The notes below the pieces were generated by a model, which saw only the letters and a program-made list of their open reading frames with translations, was not told the origin of the DNA and did no database searches. The position numbers were made by a program, and so were the translations under genes. A stretch of DNA of 64,000 nt, taken from the NCBI GenBank assembly GCA_034421295.1, contig DAOUKM010000017.1:19868-83867 (forward strand). The letters are read 5' to 3'. The stretch comes from CAUZIR01 sp034421295. Its GTDB lineage: Bacteria; Chloroflexota; Dehalococcoidia; Lucifugimonadales; UBA2962. Positions 7,281-16,984 of the stretch are shown one piece after another (within the stretch, counting starts at the first letter, position 1; every line of letters starts with the position of its first letter).

Positions 7281-8882
7281 TTGGGCAGGCCTATATCAAT
7301 CGGATTTGCGTTCTTTTCGGTAACGATTCTGGCGGTGGCAGTTGCGGCCGGGGGCTGCCTGGGCGACCGGGCCCAGAACTCGGCGGCGGCAGTGTTTGTG
7401 GAGGAATGGGAGTCCGCCGGCGCATTCGCCCAGGACTCGGGCTTTCAGGCGGAAGGGCCCGGAGAAGGTGGCATGGAGGTGTTGAGGGAGAGCGAGGCGC
7501 TGGAGGTCATGGAGGTCGAGCTTGAGCGGATGGCCGAGCCCGAGGCGTTGAGCAAAGTGGCCGCGGCGGCCGATGAAGTCAGCGCCGATGCGGCGGTCTC
7601 ACCCGATCTGGTCGACAGGGTTATCGTGCGCAGGGTCGACGCATCGATTGTGGTCGACGACATCCCAGGCTCCATCGATTCCCTGGGAATGCTCGCCTCC
7701 TCGCTGGGTGGCTGGGTGATCGACTCAAGCCGCGACTCGGGCAACTTCGGGTTCGTTTCTTTCAGGGTGCCCGCCGACCGCCTGGATGAGGCCATGGCCA
7801 GCGTGCGCGGCCTGGCCGTAGTCGTAGAGGCCGAGAACGGCTCCAGCCGCGATGTTACCGATCAGTACGTTGACCTTAGAGCCCGCCTGAACAATCAACT
7901 GGCGACCGAGCAGGCCCTGCTGGATCTGCTCGGCCGCGCAGAGACCGTCAAGGAGGCCCTGGACGTTCAGCGTGAGCTCGCGGTTGTCCGCGAGCAGGTC
8001 GAGCGGCTGCAGGGCCAGATAGCCTTGATCGAGCAGACCTCGGCCTATTCTCTGGTGAGCGTGACGCTAAGGCGCGCGCCCGCCCGGATGGTCGTCGAAG
8101 CAGGGGACGACATCGCCGGCGCGGTCGGACAGCCGGTGCGCTTCAGGGCCTCGTTCCGGCCGCCTGAGGGAATCGATGACTTCACGGTCGCCTGGGACTT
8201 CGGTGACGGATCGGAGCCCGTAAGGGTCCACCGCACGGCACCGACGCAGGATGCGGCCGTGCGGGTGACGGCGACCGTGACGCACCGGTATGGGGATGAC
8301 CAGGACTCACCATACATCGCGGAGGTGAGGATCGAGGGCAGCGGCGATGGGGGCCTGGTTGAGGGGAGCGACGTCCTGATCGTCTCCATCTTCCGCCTGC
8401 CCAGGATCGAGGTGTTCGCCGGCGAAACTCAGATAGTCGAGGCCGGCGAGACGGTCAGGTTCTCCGGCTCCTTCACACGGCCCACGGAGGTCAGGGACGT
8501 TACTTTCGCCTGGGATTTCGGCGATGGCTCCGACCCGGTGACGGGCTCGCTGGAGTTCGGGGTAACGGCGGCGCTGGCAGAACACTCCTACCGCGACCAC
8601 AGGCCGGACCCCTACAGGGCGACACTGACCGTGCGCGCCGAGAGCGAGGCGGGAGCAGTCGAATCTTCGGGCGTCGTCCTGGTCAAGGTGGACGAGGCGC
8701 CGGGCTGGACGCTGGGAGGCTGGAGCGCCGGCGATACCTGGCGGTCGATCATCCGGGCGCTCTCGGGAGTGGGCCAGGTCCTGGCAACGATAGTGTTCTG
8801 GCTGGGTATTCTCAGCCCGGTGTGGCTTGTGGCAATAGCCATTCATGTGTGGCGCCGGCGCCGTGCATCAAGGCTGCCCTAG
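7281..8882 (+). CDS. DUF4349 lipoprotein with two PKD domains and a C-terminal membrane helix
   Basis: This is a 533-residue envelope protein of unknown function. The order is a signal peptide with lipobox AAGGC (Cys27), an acidic spacer, a DUF4349 domain (about 110-270) with its typical long coiled coil, two PKD-type beta domains (about 270-375 and 385-475), and a final membrane helix (about 497-525) followed by RRRR. The PKD cores are visible as AWDFGDGSEP and AWDFGDGSDP. Canonical DUF4349 proteins run from the coiled coil directly into the membrane helix, so the PKD pair looks inserted. The start is TTG with GGGAG ten bases upstream. Confidence 0.85.
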   Translation: MGRPISIGFAFFSVTILAVAVAAGGCLGDRAQNSAAAVFVEEWESAGAFAQDSGFQAEGPGEGGMEVLRESEALEVMEVELERMAEPEALSKVAAAADEVSADAAVSPDLVDRVIVRRVDASIVVDDIPGSIDSLGMLASSLGGWVIDSSRDSGNFGFVSFRVPADRLDEAMASVRGLAVVVEAENGSSRDVTDQYVDLRARLNNQLATEQALLDLLGRAETVKEALDVQRELAVVREQVERLQGQIALIEQTSAYSLVSVTLRRAPARMVVEAGDDIAGAVGQPVRFRASFRPPEGIDDFTVAWDFGDGSEPVRVHRTAPTQDAAVRVTATVTHRYGDDQDSPYIAEVRIEGSGDGGLVEGSDVLIVSIFRLPRIEVFAGETQIVEAGETVRFSGSFTRPTEVRDVTFAWDFGDGSDPVTGSLEFGVTAALAEHSYRDHRPDPYRATLTVRAESEAGAVESSGVVLVKVDEAPGWTLGGWSAGDTWRSIIRALSGVGQVLATIVFWLGILSPVWLVAIAIHVWRRRRASRLP

Positions 8883-8976
8883 GCCGTTGCGAACGGCGTG
8901 TCGAGCACTCGTTTAGACTCTCCCCAGGCGTCTTGTTCTTCCACCGGAAACACCCAGGGTCCCCTCCGAGCCGAGA

Positions 8977-9462
8977 GTGATCAGGCACTTCACCGCAACC
9001 GGATTCGTCGTATCGGGCGGCTCGGTGCTGCTTCACTGGCATCCCAAGGTGTGCGCGTGGCTCCCGCCGGGCGGGCACATCGAGCTGAACGAAGACCCGG
9101 TTACGGCGGTGCTCAGGGAGATCCTGGAGGAGACCGGCATAGCGGCCGAGGTGGTGGGCGGTCCGCCGGACCTGGGGCTGCGTTATCCGGAACAGGTCGC
9201 CCCCCCGGTCACCATCCTCATTGAGGACATACGCGATCCTGTAGATGGTCCCCACCAGCACATCGACATGATCTACTTTTGCCGGCCGACCGGTCGGCCC
9301 GGCGCCCTGAACCCGGGCTGGCGCTGGGTGTCGCGTGCAGACCTGGCCGAGGGCACTGCGCTCGGGGGTCACGGCGGGGAGCCTGAGCCGCCCCCGCGAG
9401 ACGTGTGCCTGCTGGCCGAGCAGGCGTTCAAGGTCGTTCAGGATCGACCGGCCCGGGATTAG
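8977..9462 (+). CDS. Nudix hydrolase
   Basis: The protein (161 residues) carries a complete Nudix box, from GGHIELNED through REILEETGI at about residues 31-54, which binds Mg2+ and cleaves nucleoside diphosphate-X bonds. The WLPPGGH lead-in is typical. It starts with GTG and overlaps the ppdK 3' end by four bases (convergent). The substrate cannot be told from sequence. The C-terminal tail is short and arginine-rich. Confidence 0.88.
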   Translation: MIRHFTATGFVVSGGSVLLHWHPKVCAWLPPGGHIELNEDPVTAVLREILEETGIAAEVVGGPPDLGLRYPEQVAPPVTILIEDIRDPVDGPHQHIDMIYFCRPTGRPGALNPGWRWVSRADLAEGTALGGHGGEPEPPPRDVCLLAEQAFKVVQDRPARD

Positions 9463-12206
9463 GAGGAGCCGCCGGGCGAAGTTCGGGCCTCTGGCGCCCT
9501 GATCGCGGCCTGCGCCGCCGCAAGCCGGGCGACCGGCACCCGGTAGGGAGAGCAGCTCACGTAGTCCACACCTGCGCTCTCGAAGAATTCGACCGACGCC
9601 GGATCACCCCCGTGCTCGCCGCATACGCCCGTCTCGACATCCCTGCCGGTACGCCCGGCCGCGTCCAGTCCGGCGAGAATAAGGCCACCTACGCCGTGCC
9701 GGTCGATCGTCTGGAAGGGGTCGCTTTCCAGCACGCCGTCCTGCAGGTACCTGACCAGGAATTTGCCCTCTGCGTCGTCCCTGCTGAATCCGAAGGTCAG
9801 CTGCGTAAGGTCGTTCGTTCCGAAGCTGAAGAACTCGGCCGATTCCGTGAGACGGTCGGCCAGCAGCGCGGCCCTCGGAGTTTCGATCATCGCGCCGATG
9901 CGCGGGGCGAAAGGCTCGTCTCCCGGCTCCGATGCCTCGCTCAAGGCCTCCTCCAGGATCCTGCGGACCGTGGTCATTTCGCTCGGGTCAGAGACCAGCG
10001 GCACCATGATCTCTGGCCGCGGCGACATCCCGGCCGCCCGTGCCGCGCGGACCGCATCGGAAAGGGCGCGCACCTGCATCTTGAATATGTCCGGGTGCAA
10101 TATGCCCAGCCTGCATCCACGCAGTCCCAGCATTGGGTTCGCCTCGCGCATCTCCTCCACGGCCGCAAGCAGGTCCTCGCGATCGACGATCTCCCTGCGG
10201 GAAGCGCGGCGAACCCTCAGGGCGTGAAGGTCCTCCAGGAGCTCGTCGTGCGAGGGAAGGAATTCGTGCAGGGGCGGATCGAGCAGCCTGATGACCACGG
10301 GCATATCCCCCATGGCCGCGAGGATCTTCTCGAAGTCACCGGCCTGGATGGCCTGAAGCCGGTCCAGGACGTTGCGGTAGCGCCAGGCGTTGAGCTCATC
10401 CTGGGGCCACCTTGCAAAGGCGTTTGCAGCAAGGATCATCTGCCTTACCAGGTCCAGGCGCTCCGGCTCGAAAAACATGTGCTCGGTGCGGCAAAGGCCC
10501 ACTCCGTCCGCACCGAACTCCCTGGCCAGCGCGACCTCCGCCTCGGTGTCGGCGTTGGCGCGCACGCCCAGCCGCCGTCGCTGGTCCGCCCAGGCAAGCA
10601 GGCGCCGAAGGTGACGCTCCTCGTCGACCCTCGCCTCGACGGTGGCAAGGGCGCCCAGGAACACCTCCCCGGACGCGCCGTCTATGCTCAGATCCTGGCC
10701 CTCCTCGATCGACCTGCCGTCGCATGTGATCCTGCCAAGGTCCGGTCTTACATGGATCGCCTCCGTTCCGACCACGCAGGGCTTTCCCAGGCCCCTTGCG
10801 ACGACCGCCGCGTGGCTGGTGGCGCCTCCCCTTGCCGTCAGCACACCGGCTGCCGCTATGAACCCGTGAACGTCCTCGGCGCTGGTCTCTGGCCTGACAA
10901 GCAGCACGCGTCGCCCTTTGGAGGCCATCTCCACGGCCCGGTCCGCCGTCAGTGCTACCGCTCCGGTGACCCCGCCGGGAGAAGCTCCCAGACCGGTGGT
11001 GAGCAGCCGGCCGCCGCTCCTGGCCATCGCCGCCTCTCCCTCGTCGAGCCTCGGGAGCAGAATCTGGTAGACCCTGTCTGCGGGGACGCTGAGAAGCGCC
11101 CTGTCGCTCGTGAGGATGCCCTCTTGGCACATCTCGACCGCAACGCGCACCGCCGCCCGGGCGCTTCGCTTGGCCGTCCTCGTCTGGAGGATGTAGGGTC
11201 GCTGCCCTTCGACCGTGAATTCGATGTCCTGCGGATCTTCGTAGTGGGCCTCTATACGTCCTGCAACCTCAACCAGCTCGCTGTAGGCTTCGGGCATGGA
11301 TTCCGCCATCGCCTCAAGGGGCTGGGGTGTGGCGATCCCGGCCACGACATCCTCGCCCTGGGAGCGGGCCAGGTACTCTCCGAATATGCGCCGCTCGCCG
11401 GTGGCCGGATCGCGGGTGAACAGGACTCCCGAGCAGCTGTCGCGGTTGGCGTTGCCGTAGACCATGGCCATCACGGTGACCGCGGTCCCGAGATCTGCCC
11501 GTATGCCGTGGTGCGAGCGGTAGTCGACGGCTCGACGGGACATCCAGCTGCGGAATACCGCCTCGATGGCCGACCTGAGCTGCTCTCCGGGGTCGAATGG
11601 GACCGGCCGCAGCGCCTCCTCCTCGACCAGGGTGGTCATGTGCGTGAGCAGCTCGCGGGCCTCGGGGGGGTCCAGATCTTCGATGCGGCTGGTGCCGCCG
11701 GCAGCGCGGGCGTCGGCCTTTGCGACCTCGATGGGCTCGGCCGACACGCCGAGGACCACCTCGGCGTACATCTCCACAAAGCGCCTGTGAACGTCCAGGG
11801 CGAAGGATTCGCCGTAGGAGACGGCAAGTTGTTCGGCGACGTCGCCGTTTACCCCGACGTTCAGCACCGTGTCCATCATCCCGGGCATCGAGACCGCAGC
11901 TCCCGAGCGGACCGACACCAGCAGGGGCTCCGGACCCCTCCCGAAGGTTCGGCCGGCCTGCCGCTCAAGGACCTCCATGGCCGTTCGAACCTGGTCCCAC
12001 ATTGCCGCCGGGGCCTCCCCGTGCCGAAGGAAGTACCGGCAGGCCCCGGTGGTTATCGTAAAGCCCGGGGGAATGGGAAACCCCAGGCGGGTGAGGTTGG
12101 CAAGCTCGGCACCCTTGCCGCCGAGCAATTCGCGGCCGGGTCCGTTCGGTTCCGAAAACGAATAGACCCAGGATCGAGGTGATTGGCGGGTGTCGTCTTC
12201 GGTCAT
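9459..12206 (-). CDS. ppdK: Pyruvate, phosphate dikinase
   Basis: PPDK interconverts pyruvate, ATP and phosphate with PEP, AMP and pyrophosphate. The 915-residue protein has all three parts. These are an N-terminal ATP-grasp region (GGKGAELANL, SVRSGAAVSMPGMMDT), the swivelling phosphohistidine domain (GGATSHAAVVARG with catalytic His465), and a C-terminal PEP/pyruvate barrel (GLCRTEHMF, GTNDLTQLTFGFSRDDAEG, GVCGEHGGDP). The open frame runs upstream to 12656, but homology begins at ATG 12206, so the extra 150 residues are rejected. Pyruvate kinase is also encoded in the window (44706), so PEP/pyruvate flow can be driven in both directions. Confidence 0.96.
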   Translation of the reverse strand: MTEDDTRQSPRSWVYSFSEPNGPGRELLGGKGAELANLTRLGFPIPPGFTITTGACRYFLRHGEAPAAMWDQVRTAMEVLERQAGRTFGRGPEPLLVSVRSGAAVSMPGMMDTVLNVGVNGDVAEQLAVSYGESFALDVHRRFVEMYAEVVLGVSAEPIEVAKADARAAGGTSRIEDLDPPEARELLTHMTTLVEEEALRPVPFDPGEQLRSAIEAVFRSWMSRRAVDYRSHHGIRADLGTAVTVMAMVYGNANRDSCSGVLFTRDPATGERRIFGEYLARSQGEDVVAGIATPQPLEAMAESMPEAYSELVEVAGRIEAHYEDPQDIEFTVEGQRPYILQTRTAKRSARAAVRVAVEMCQEGILTSDRALLSVPADRVYQILLPRLDEGEAAMARSGGRLLTTGLGASPGGVTGAVALTADRAVEMASKGRRVLLVRPETSAEDVHGFIAAAGVLTARGGATSHAAVVARGLGKPCVVGTEAIHVRPDLGRITCDGRSIEEGQDLSIDGASGEVFLGALATVEARVDEERHLRRLLAWADQRRRLGVRANADTEAEVALAREFGADGVGLCRTEHMFFEPERLDLVRQMILAANAFARWPQDELNAWRYRNVLDRLQAIQAGDFEKILAAMGDMPVVIRLLDPPLHEFLPSHDELLEDLHALRVRRASRREIVDREDLLAAVEEMREANPMLGLRGCRLGILHPDIFKMQVRALSDAVRAARAAGMSPRPEIMVPLVSDPSEMTTVRRILEEALSEASEPGDEPFAPRIGAMIETPRAALLADRLTESAEFFSFGTNDLTQLTFGFSRDDAEGKFLVRYLQDGVLESDPFQTIDRHGVGGLILAGLDAAGRTGRDVETGVCGEHGGDPASVEFFESAGVDYVSCSPYRVPVARLAAAQAAIRAPEARTSPGGSS

Positions 12207-12286
12207 GAGCCCTTGGAGCCGAGGCAATGTTAGCGAACCGGGGCATCGCGGACAATCGAGTGGTCGATCCGGGCCGTCACCTCGTG

Positions 12287-12316
12287 TTGAGGATCGAAGT
12301 ACCTCGATCGTATAAT
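12287..12316 (+). promoter_or_regulatory. Promoter of the BBE-type oxidase gene
   Basis: TTGAGG (12287-12292) and a perfect TATAAT (12311-12316) are separated by 18 bases. Transcription would begin near 12323, about 20 bases before ATG 12344. Confidence 0.7.
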
Positions 12317-12343
12317 CCCGGCGGCCGCCGGCCATCCCTACCC

Positions 12344-13720
12344 ATGAACAGGTCCACCTTGCGCGCCCTCGATCGCGATCTGGATGGTGACGTCGTCTCC
12401 CCGGGTCACCCTGACTATGCATCGGCCCGCAAGCTGTGGAATGCGATGATAGACAGGCGGCCCGCGGTGATCGTCCGGTGCCTGTCGGACTCCGACGTCG
12501 CCACGTCCATACGGTTCGCGACGGAGGAGGGCCTGACGCTGGCGGTAAGGGGCGGCGGCCACAACGTGGCCGGCAACTCCTCCTGCGACGGCGGCCTCGT
12601 CGTGGACCTGTCGCGAATGCGGCAGGTGACCGTTGATCCAGACTCCCGCAGAGCACACGTGGCGGGAGGTGCGGTCTGGGCCGATGTCGACGGCCCCTGC
12701 TCTGAGCATGGCCTGCACACGACCGGCGGGGTCGTGTCGTCTACCGGCGTGGCCGGCCTCACACTCGGGGGTGGGATCGGCTGGCTGTCGAGGCTTTGCG
12801 GACACACCTGCGACAACCTCGTCGCGGCCCGTGTCGTCACCGCCTCAGGGGAGGTGGTGAGCGCATCTCAGGGGGAAAACCCGGACCTCCTGTGGGGCCT
12901 GAAAGGAGGAGGCGGTAACTTCGGCGTGGTAACCCGCTTTGAGTTCTCCCTTCATCCGGTCGCCACCGTGGTCGGGGGGTGGCTGAGGTTCCCCTGGGAC
13001 AGCGCCCGCGCGGTGCTGGAGACCTACAGGGACGTAATGGCCGAGGCCCCCGACCGACTGTCGGCCGCTGCGATCCTGACTGCGCATCCAGATCTCGGGC
13101 CTGTCGTGGCCGTGGTGCCCTGCTACGTCGGAAGGGCCGCCGACGCCGAGAAATGGATCAGGGCCTTTCGCTCGCTCGATCCGTTGTTCGACGACGTCGG
13201 GGAAAAGCGCTATGTCGAGCATCAGGCGATCTACGAAACGCCTCCGCCTCCGCGCATGGGTCACTACTGGAAGTCCAGCTTTTTCCGAAGGCTGGACGAC
13301 GGTTCGATAGGTGCCATGATCACCGCCGCCGAGCTGGACTTCAGGCCCGGACTTGTGATCTCGCTTGAAGTGCTGGGTGGAGTCGCCTCGCGCCTCGGGG
13401 GCGATGAGGCCGCCTTCGCGCACCGTTCCGAGCCCTACAACTTCCTTGCCGACGCGGGATGGGTGGATCCGGCCGAGGCCGACGAGAGCATTGACTGGGC
13501 GCGCCGTGCCTCCTCGCTCATGGAGCCGCACCTGTCGCCGGGCAACTACGTTAACTACCTGAGCGAAGACGATCAGCCTGACCCGGCCGCGCGCATTCGA
13601 CGAGCCTACGGCGTCGTTGGGGCCGCGCGCCTCATCGCCCTTAAGGACAGGTACGACCCCGGCAACGTATTTCGACTCAACCACAACATTCCGCCCTCGG
13701 CGGCAGCTACCAGCCCTTAA
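12344..13720 (+). CDS. FAD-linked oxidase, berberine-bridge-enzyme type
   Basis: The 458-residue flavoprotein has an FAD_binding_4 domain and a C-terminal BBE motif (DPGNVFRLNHNIPP). In RGGGHNVAGNS the histidine is the usual 8-alpha covalent flavin ligand. The second ligand, a cysteine before GGGxG in bicovalent members, is replaced in GVVSSTGVAGLTLGGGIG, so FAD is probably attached once. Relatives oxidise alcohols, sugars or reticuline-like compounds. The substrate here is unknown. The frame is open from 12227, but ATG 12344 begins at the domain and lies just after a clear promoter. Confidence 0.87.
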   Translation: MNRSTLRALDRDLDGDVVSPGHPDYASARKLWNAMIDRRPAVIVRCLSDSDVATSIRFATEEGLTLAVRGGGHNVAGNSSCDGGLVVDLSRMRQVTVDPDSRRAHVAGGAVWADVDGPCSEHGLHTTGGVVSSTGVAGLTLGGGIGWLSRLCGHTCDNLVAARVVTASGEVVSASQGENPDLLWGLKGGGGNFGVVTRFEFSLHPVATVVGGWLRFPWDSARAVLETYRDVMAEAPDRLSAAAILTAHPDLGPVVAVVPCYVGRAADAEKWIRAFRSLDPLFDDVGEKRYVEHQAIYETPPPPRMGHYWKSSFFRRLDDGSIGAMITAAELDFRPGLVISLEVLGGVASRLGGDEAAFAHRSEPYNFLADAGWVDPAEADESIDWARRASSLMEPHLSPGNYVNYLSEDDQPDPAARIRRAYGVVGAARLIALKDRYDPGNVFRLNHNIPPSAAATSP

Positions 13721-13860
13721 CCGGTGACAAAGGGCATTGAGCGCACGCTGAGCGGGGGGTAACCTATAGCCATCGGCGGTGGTGAAAAGGTGCACGAATC
13801 CCGTGCCCGGCCGGCGGCTCGAATGGAGTCGCGATTCCTCCTGACAGGCGCGTCCCTGCT

Positions 13861-16329
13861 ATGACCAGCACCCGAAAGAGAACCCAGGTCTTTGACCACG
13901 CAGCGCTCGAGTCGAAGTGGCAGACCCGCTGGGCCGAATCGGGGATCGACGCGGTGCGCGACGATGACCCGCGGCCGAAGTGGTTTGAGCTCACGATGTA
14001 TCCGTACCCGTCGGGCGACCTTCATATTGGTCACTGGTACGCGATGGCCCCATCGGACACCCACGCCCGCTTCCGTCGCATGCAGGGCTACAACGTTCTG
14101 CACCCGATGGGCTTTGATGCCTTCGGCTTGCCTGCCGAGAACGCGGCCATCCAGCGCGGGATACACCCCTACGAGTGGACCATGTCCAACATCGAGAACA
14201 TGCGCCGGCAATTGCGGTCCATGGGAACGATCTACGACTGGGAACGAGAGGTGGTCACCTGCGATCCCGAGTACTACCGGTGGAACCAGTGGTTCTTCCT
14301 GAAATTCCTGGAAAACGACCTGGCCTACCAGGCCTACGCCCCGGCAAACTGGTGCCCTAGGGACAACACGGTGCTCGCCAACGAGCAGGTCCTCGACGGA
14401 AGGTGCGAGCGCTGCGGAACGGAGGTGACGCAGCGCGATCTCAACCAGTGGTTCTTCAGGATCACAAGGTACGCCGACGAACTGCTCGACCAGTCCCAAA
14501 TCGACTGGCCCAACAAGATCAACGTCATGCAGACGAACTGGATTGGACGCAGCACAGGGGTCAGGATCGGATTCGACATATCCCACCTTGGGCTGGAGCA
14601 CGACAGGATCGAGACGTTCACCACCCGCATCGACACCATCTTTGGCGTCACCTTTATAGTCCTCGCACCTGAACATCCCCTGGTAGACCAGATCACCACG
14701 CCAGGCAGGCGCGCGGAGGTTGACGCCTACGTCGAGCGTGCCAGACGGCAGAGCGAGATCGAGCGGCTCTCGGTCGACAAGCCCAAGACGGGCGTCTTTA
14801 CCGGCGCCAGCTGCGTCAATCCGCTAAACGGGGAGAAGGTGCCCATACTGGTCGGCGACTACGTGCTGATCAGCTACGGCACCGGAATCGTCATGGGGGT
14901 GCCGGCCCACGACGAGAGGGACTTCGTCTTTGCCAAGGAGTACGACCTTCCCATTCGCGTGGTGGTCGCGCCGTCCGATTGGGATGGAGAGGAGCTTGAT
15001 GACGCCTACGTCGACCCCGGCGTGCAGGTCAACTCCGGTCAGTTCGACGGCCTGAGAAGCGAGGAGGGGATCGAGAGGATCGCCGACCATGTCGAGGCCA
15101 ACGGGTGGGGGGCACGGTCCGTCGTATATCGGATGCGCGACTGGCTGATCTCCCGCCAGCGGTACTGGGGCACCCCCATTCCGGTCATCTACTGCGACGA
15201 GTGCGGCACCGTGCCCGTGCCCGAGCGCGATCTGCCGGTGCTGCTGCCGCCGGACGCGGAGTTCCGGCCGACCGGCGAGTCGCCACTGGCCATGCACGAG
15301 AGATTCGTCAACGTGGACTGTCCGAGGTGCGCGGGCCCGGCGAGGCGCGAGACCGACACCATGGATACCTTCGTCGACTCGTCCTGGTACTTCCTGCGTT
15401 TTGCCAGCCCGCACTACAGCGAGGGGCCGTTCGATCCGGCGGCGATAGCCGAGTGGAGGATGGTGGACCAGTACACCGGCGGCGCAGAGCACGCGGTGAT
15501 GCACCTGCTCTACTCGCGATTTTTCGTCAGGGCCCTGCGTGACCTGGGTATGCTGGAACTCGATGAGCCGTTCGAGCGCCTGTTCAATCAGGGTCACATC
15601 ACGCATTCGGGCGCACGAATGAGCAAGTCGCGCGGCAACGTCGTCGCTCCCGACGAATACGTAGAGAGGGTGGGCGCGGACGCCATCCGCTGTTACCTGA
15701 TGTTCCTCGGCCCCTGGGACCAGGGCGGCGACTGGAGCGACTCGGGAATCGGGGGCATGTCCCGCTGGCTTGGGCGCCTGTGGGGCCTGTGCACGCTGGA
15801 CGCTGCCGACCTGAGCGATTCGCCCGGCGACCCCGCCGCGGTTCGAGACCTGAACCGCGCCGTGCATAAGACCATCAGGTCGGTGACGGATGATCTTGAC
15901 GCCTTTAAGTTCAACACCTCGATCGCGGCCCTGATGAAGCTGACCAACTCGATGGCAGAGGCCTGGGAGGCGGGGAACCTGGATGGAGAGACCTGGAGAG
16001 GCGCCGTCGACAAACTGCTGCTGATGCTTGCGCCGATGGCGCCCCACATCTCGGACGAACTCTGGGAGCGTGTGGGCAACCCCTACTCGGTCCATACCCA
16101 TGCCTGGCCCAGCTGGGACCCGGAACTGGCGGCCGACGAGGTGATCACACTCGTCGTTCAGGTCAACGGCAAGGTCAGGGACAAGATCGAGGCGCCGGCC
16201 GACATCACCGAGGACGCAGCCAAACAGATGGCCCTGGCCTCGAGCAGGGTGCTGACTCACACCGGGGGCAAGGCCGTCGCAAGGGTAATCTACGTGCCCG
16301 GCCGCCTGGTTAACGTGGTCGCGCGCTAG
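13861..16329 (+). CDS. leuS: Leucyl-tRNA synthetase
   Basis: This class I synthetase charges tRNA-Leu. The 822-residue protein has the HIGH motif (H55-I-G-H58 inside PYPSGDLHIGH) and the MSKS motif (587-590 inside ARMSKSRGN). The CP1 editing region includes TTRIDTIFGVTF and GIVMGVPAHDERD. Zinc-type CxxC pairs are present in the insertions. The length matches bacterial LeuRS. A 140-base spacer precedes it; I see no T-box there. It converges on the sarcosine oxidase operon. Confidence 0.97.
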   Translation: MTSTRKRTQVFDHAALESKWQTRWAESGIDAVRDDDPRPKWFELTMYPYPSGDLHIGHWYAMAPSDTHARFRRMQGYNVLHPMGFDAFGLPAENAAIQRGIHPYEWTMSNIENMRRQLRSMGTIYDWEREVVTCDPEYYRWNQWFFLKFLENDLAYQAYAPANWCPRDNTVLANEQVLDGRCERCGTEVTQRDLNQWFFRITRYADELLDQSQIDWPNKINVMQTNWIGRSTGVRIGFDISHLGLEHDRIETFTTRIDTIFGVTFIVLAPEHPLVDQITTPGRRAEVDAYVERARRQSEIERLSVDKPKTGVFTGASCVNPLNGEKVPILVGDYVLISYGTGIVMGVPAHDERDFVFAKEYDLPIRVVVAPSDWDGEELDDAYVDPGVQVNSGQFDGLRSEEGIERIADHVEANGWGARSVVYRMRDWLISRQRYWGTPIPVIYCDECGTVPVPERDLPVLLPPDAEFRPTGESPLAMHERFVNVDCPRCAGPARRETDTMDTFVDSSWYFLRFASPHYSEGPFDPAAIAEWRMVDQYTGGAEHAVMHLLYSRFFVRALRDLGMLELDEPFERLFNQGHITHSGARMSKSRGNVVAPDEYVERVGADAIRCYLMFLGPWDQGGDWSDSGIGGMSRWLGRLWGLCTLDAADLSDSPGDPAAVRDLNRAVHKTIRSVTDDLDAFKFNTSIAALMKLTNSMAEAWEAGNLDGETWRGAVDKLLLMLAPMAPHISDELWERVGNPYSVHTHAWPSWDPELAADEVITLVVQVNGKVRDKIEAPADITEDAAKQMALASSRVLTHTGGKAVARVIYVPGRLVNVVAR

Positions 16330-16333
16330 GCGA

Positions 16334-16360
16334 GGATCGCCGCACGCCCCGTGCGGATCC
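16334..16360. terminator. Hairpin between convergent leuS and soxG
   Basis: GGATC-g-CCGCAC pairs with GTGCGG-ATCC around a 5-base loop, with a one-base bulge. Its place between two convergent genes suggests a shared terminator. There is no strong T run. Confidence 0.5.
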
Positions 16361-16366
16361 GGCGAC

Positions 16367-16984
16367 CTACTCTGTCAGGGCCGCCGCACCTCCGTATTCC
16401 AGCGCTGCATCGCCTAGCCAGAGCGCCGCATACTCTGCGAAGCTGCGGCGAATTATCAGCTCGAACGACGGCGAACTGTCGACGCATCTGATCAACGCGC
16501 CCGCCTTGGCCACCAGGGTTTGCGCGCAGTCTCCGGGCCCGAATACCGCCGGATGGAGATCGAGCGGGCAGCCCTTGGCTAGGACGTCGCGGGCCCTGGG
16601 TCCGCTCAGCGCGATGGTTGTGTAGCCGCCGGACAGGTCGGTCACGGAAGCGTGCACGCCCTCTAGGGACGCCTCCAGCGAGTCGATCAGCCAGGCCTGG
16701 ACGTTGGGGGGCGTAACGATGAGCCACTCGTCGGGCCCCAGCCAGTGAGCGGCCAGGGAGTTCTTGTCGGCCGCCCGGTTCGGCTCCGTCGGCAGCTGCA
16801 GTCCCAGGGCCGACTCGGCCGCGGCCGCAAATCCTCCGTCCGCGGCGTCGCCTCGGAGGTTCAGGTACCCGAGGAACGGGCGCTCGACAATGAGGACCGC
16901 GGCGCCGCCCGCCCCGGTCCCGCCCTCAGTCGCGCCCAGAAGGTGACCCAGCGGGGATTGCCGTCCGGTCCCGTCAGTCGACAT
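16367..16984 (-). CDS. soxG: Sarcosine oxidase, gamma subunit
   Basis: This is the small subunit of heterotetrameric sarcosine oxidase, which demethylates sarcosine to glycine and delivers formaldehyde or methylene-tetrahydrofolate. The 205-residue protein resembles the GcvT-like SoxG family (GPDEWLIV, VTDLSGGYTTIALSGPRARDVLAKGCPLD, split by family-typical spacing). It overlaps the soxA stop by 11 bases and is the last gene of soxBDAG. It has an Ala/Gly-rich N terminus. Its identification rests mainly on the operon plus these motifs. Confidence 0.9.
   Translation of the reverse strand: MSTDGTGRQSPLGHLLGATEGGTGAGGAAVLIVERPFLGYLNLRGDAADGGFAAAAESALGLQLPTEPNRAADKNSLAAHWLGPDEWLIVTPPNVQAWLIDSLEASLEGVHASVTDLSGGYTTIALSGPRARDVLAKGCPLDLHPAVFGPGDCAQTLVAKAGALIRCVDSSPSFELIIRRSFAEYAALWLGDAALEYGGAAALTE

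Noticed and set aside
9405..12182. 925-codon open frame on the plus strand
   Set aside because: It is antisense to ppdK, which has every catalytic motif. Long opposite-strand frames are expected at this GC content.
12207..12656. N-terminal extension of the ppdK frame
   Set aside because: It overlaps the BBE oxidase promoter and start, and homology begins at ATG 12206.
13721..13860. Possible T-box or other riboswitch before leuS
   Set aside because: No T-box sequence, specifier loop or terminator is seen; a short stem around gcac/gtgc is not enough.
14824..16260. 478-codon open frame on the minus strand
   Set aside because: It is antisense to leuS, whose HIGH and MSKS motifs are intact.
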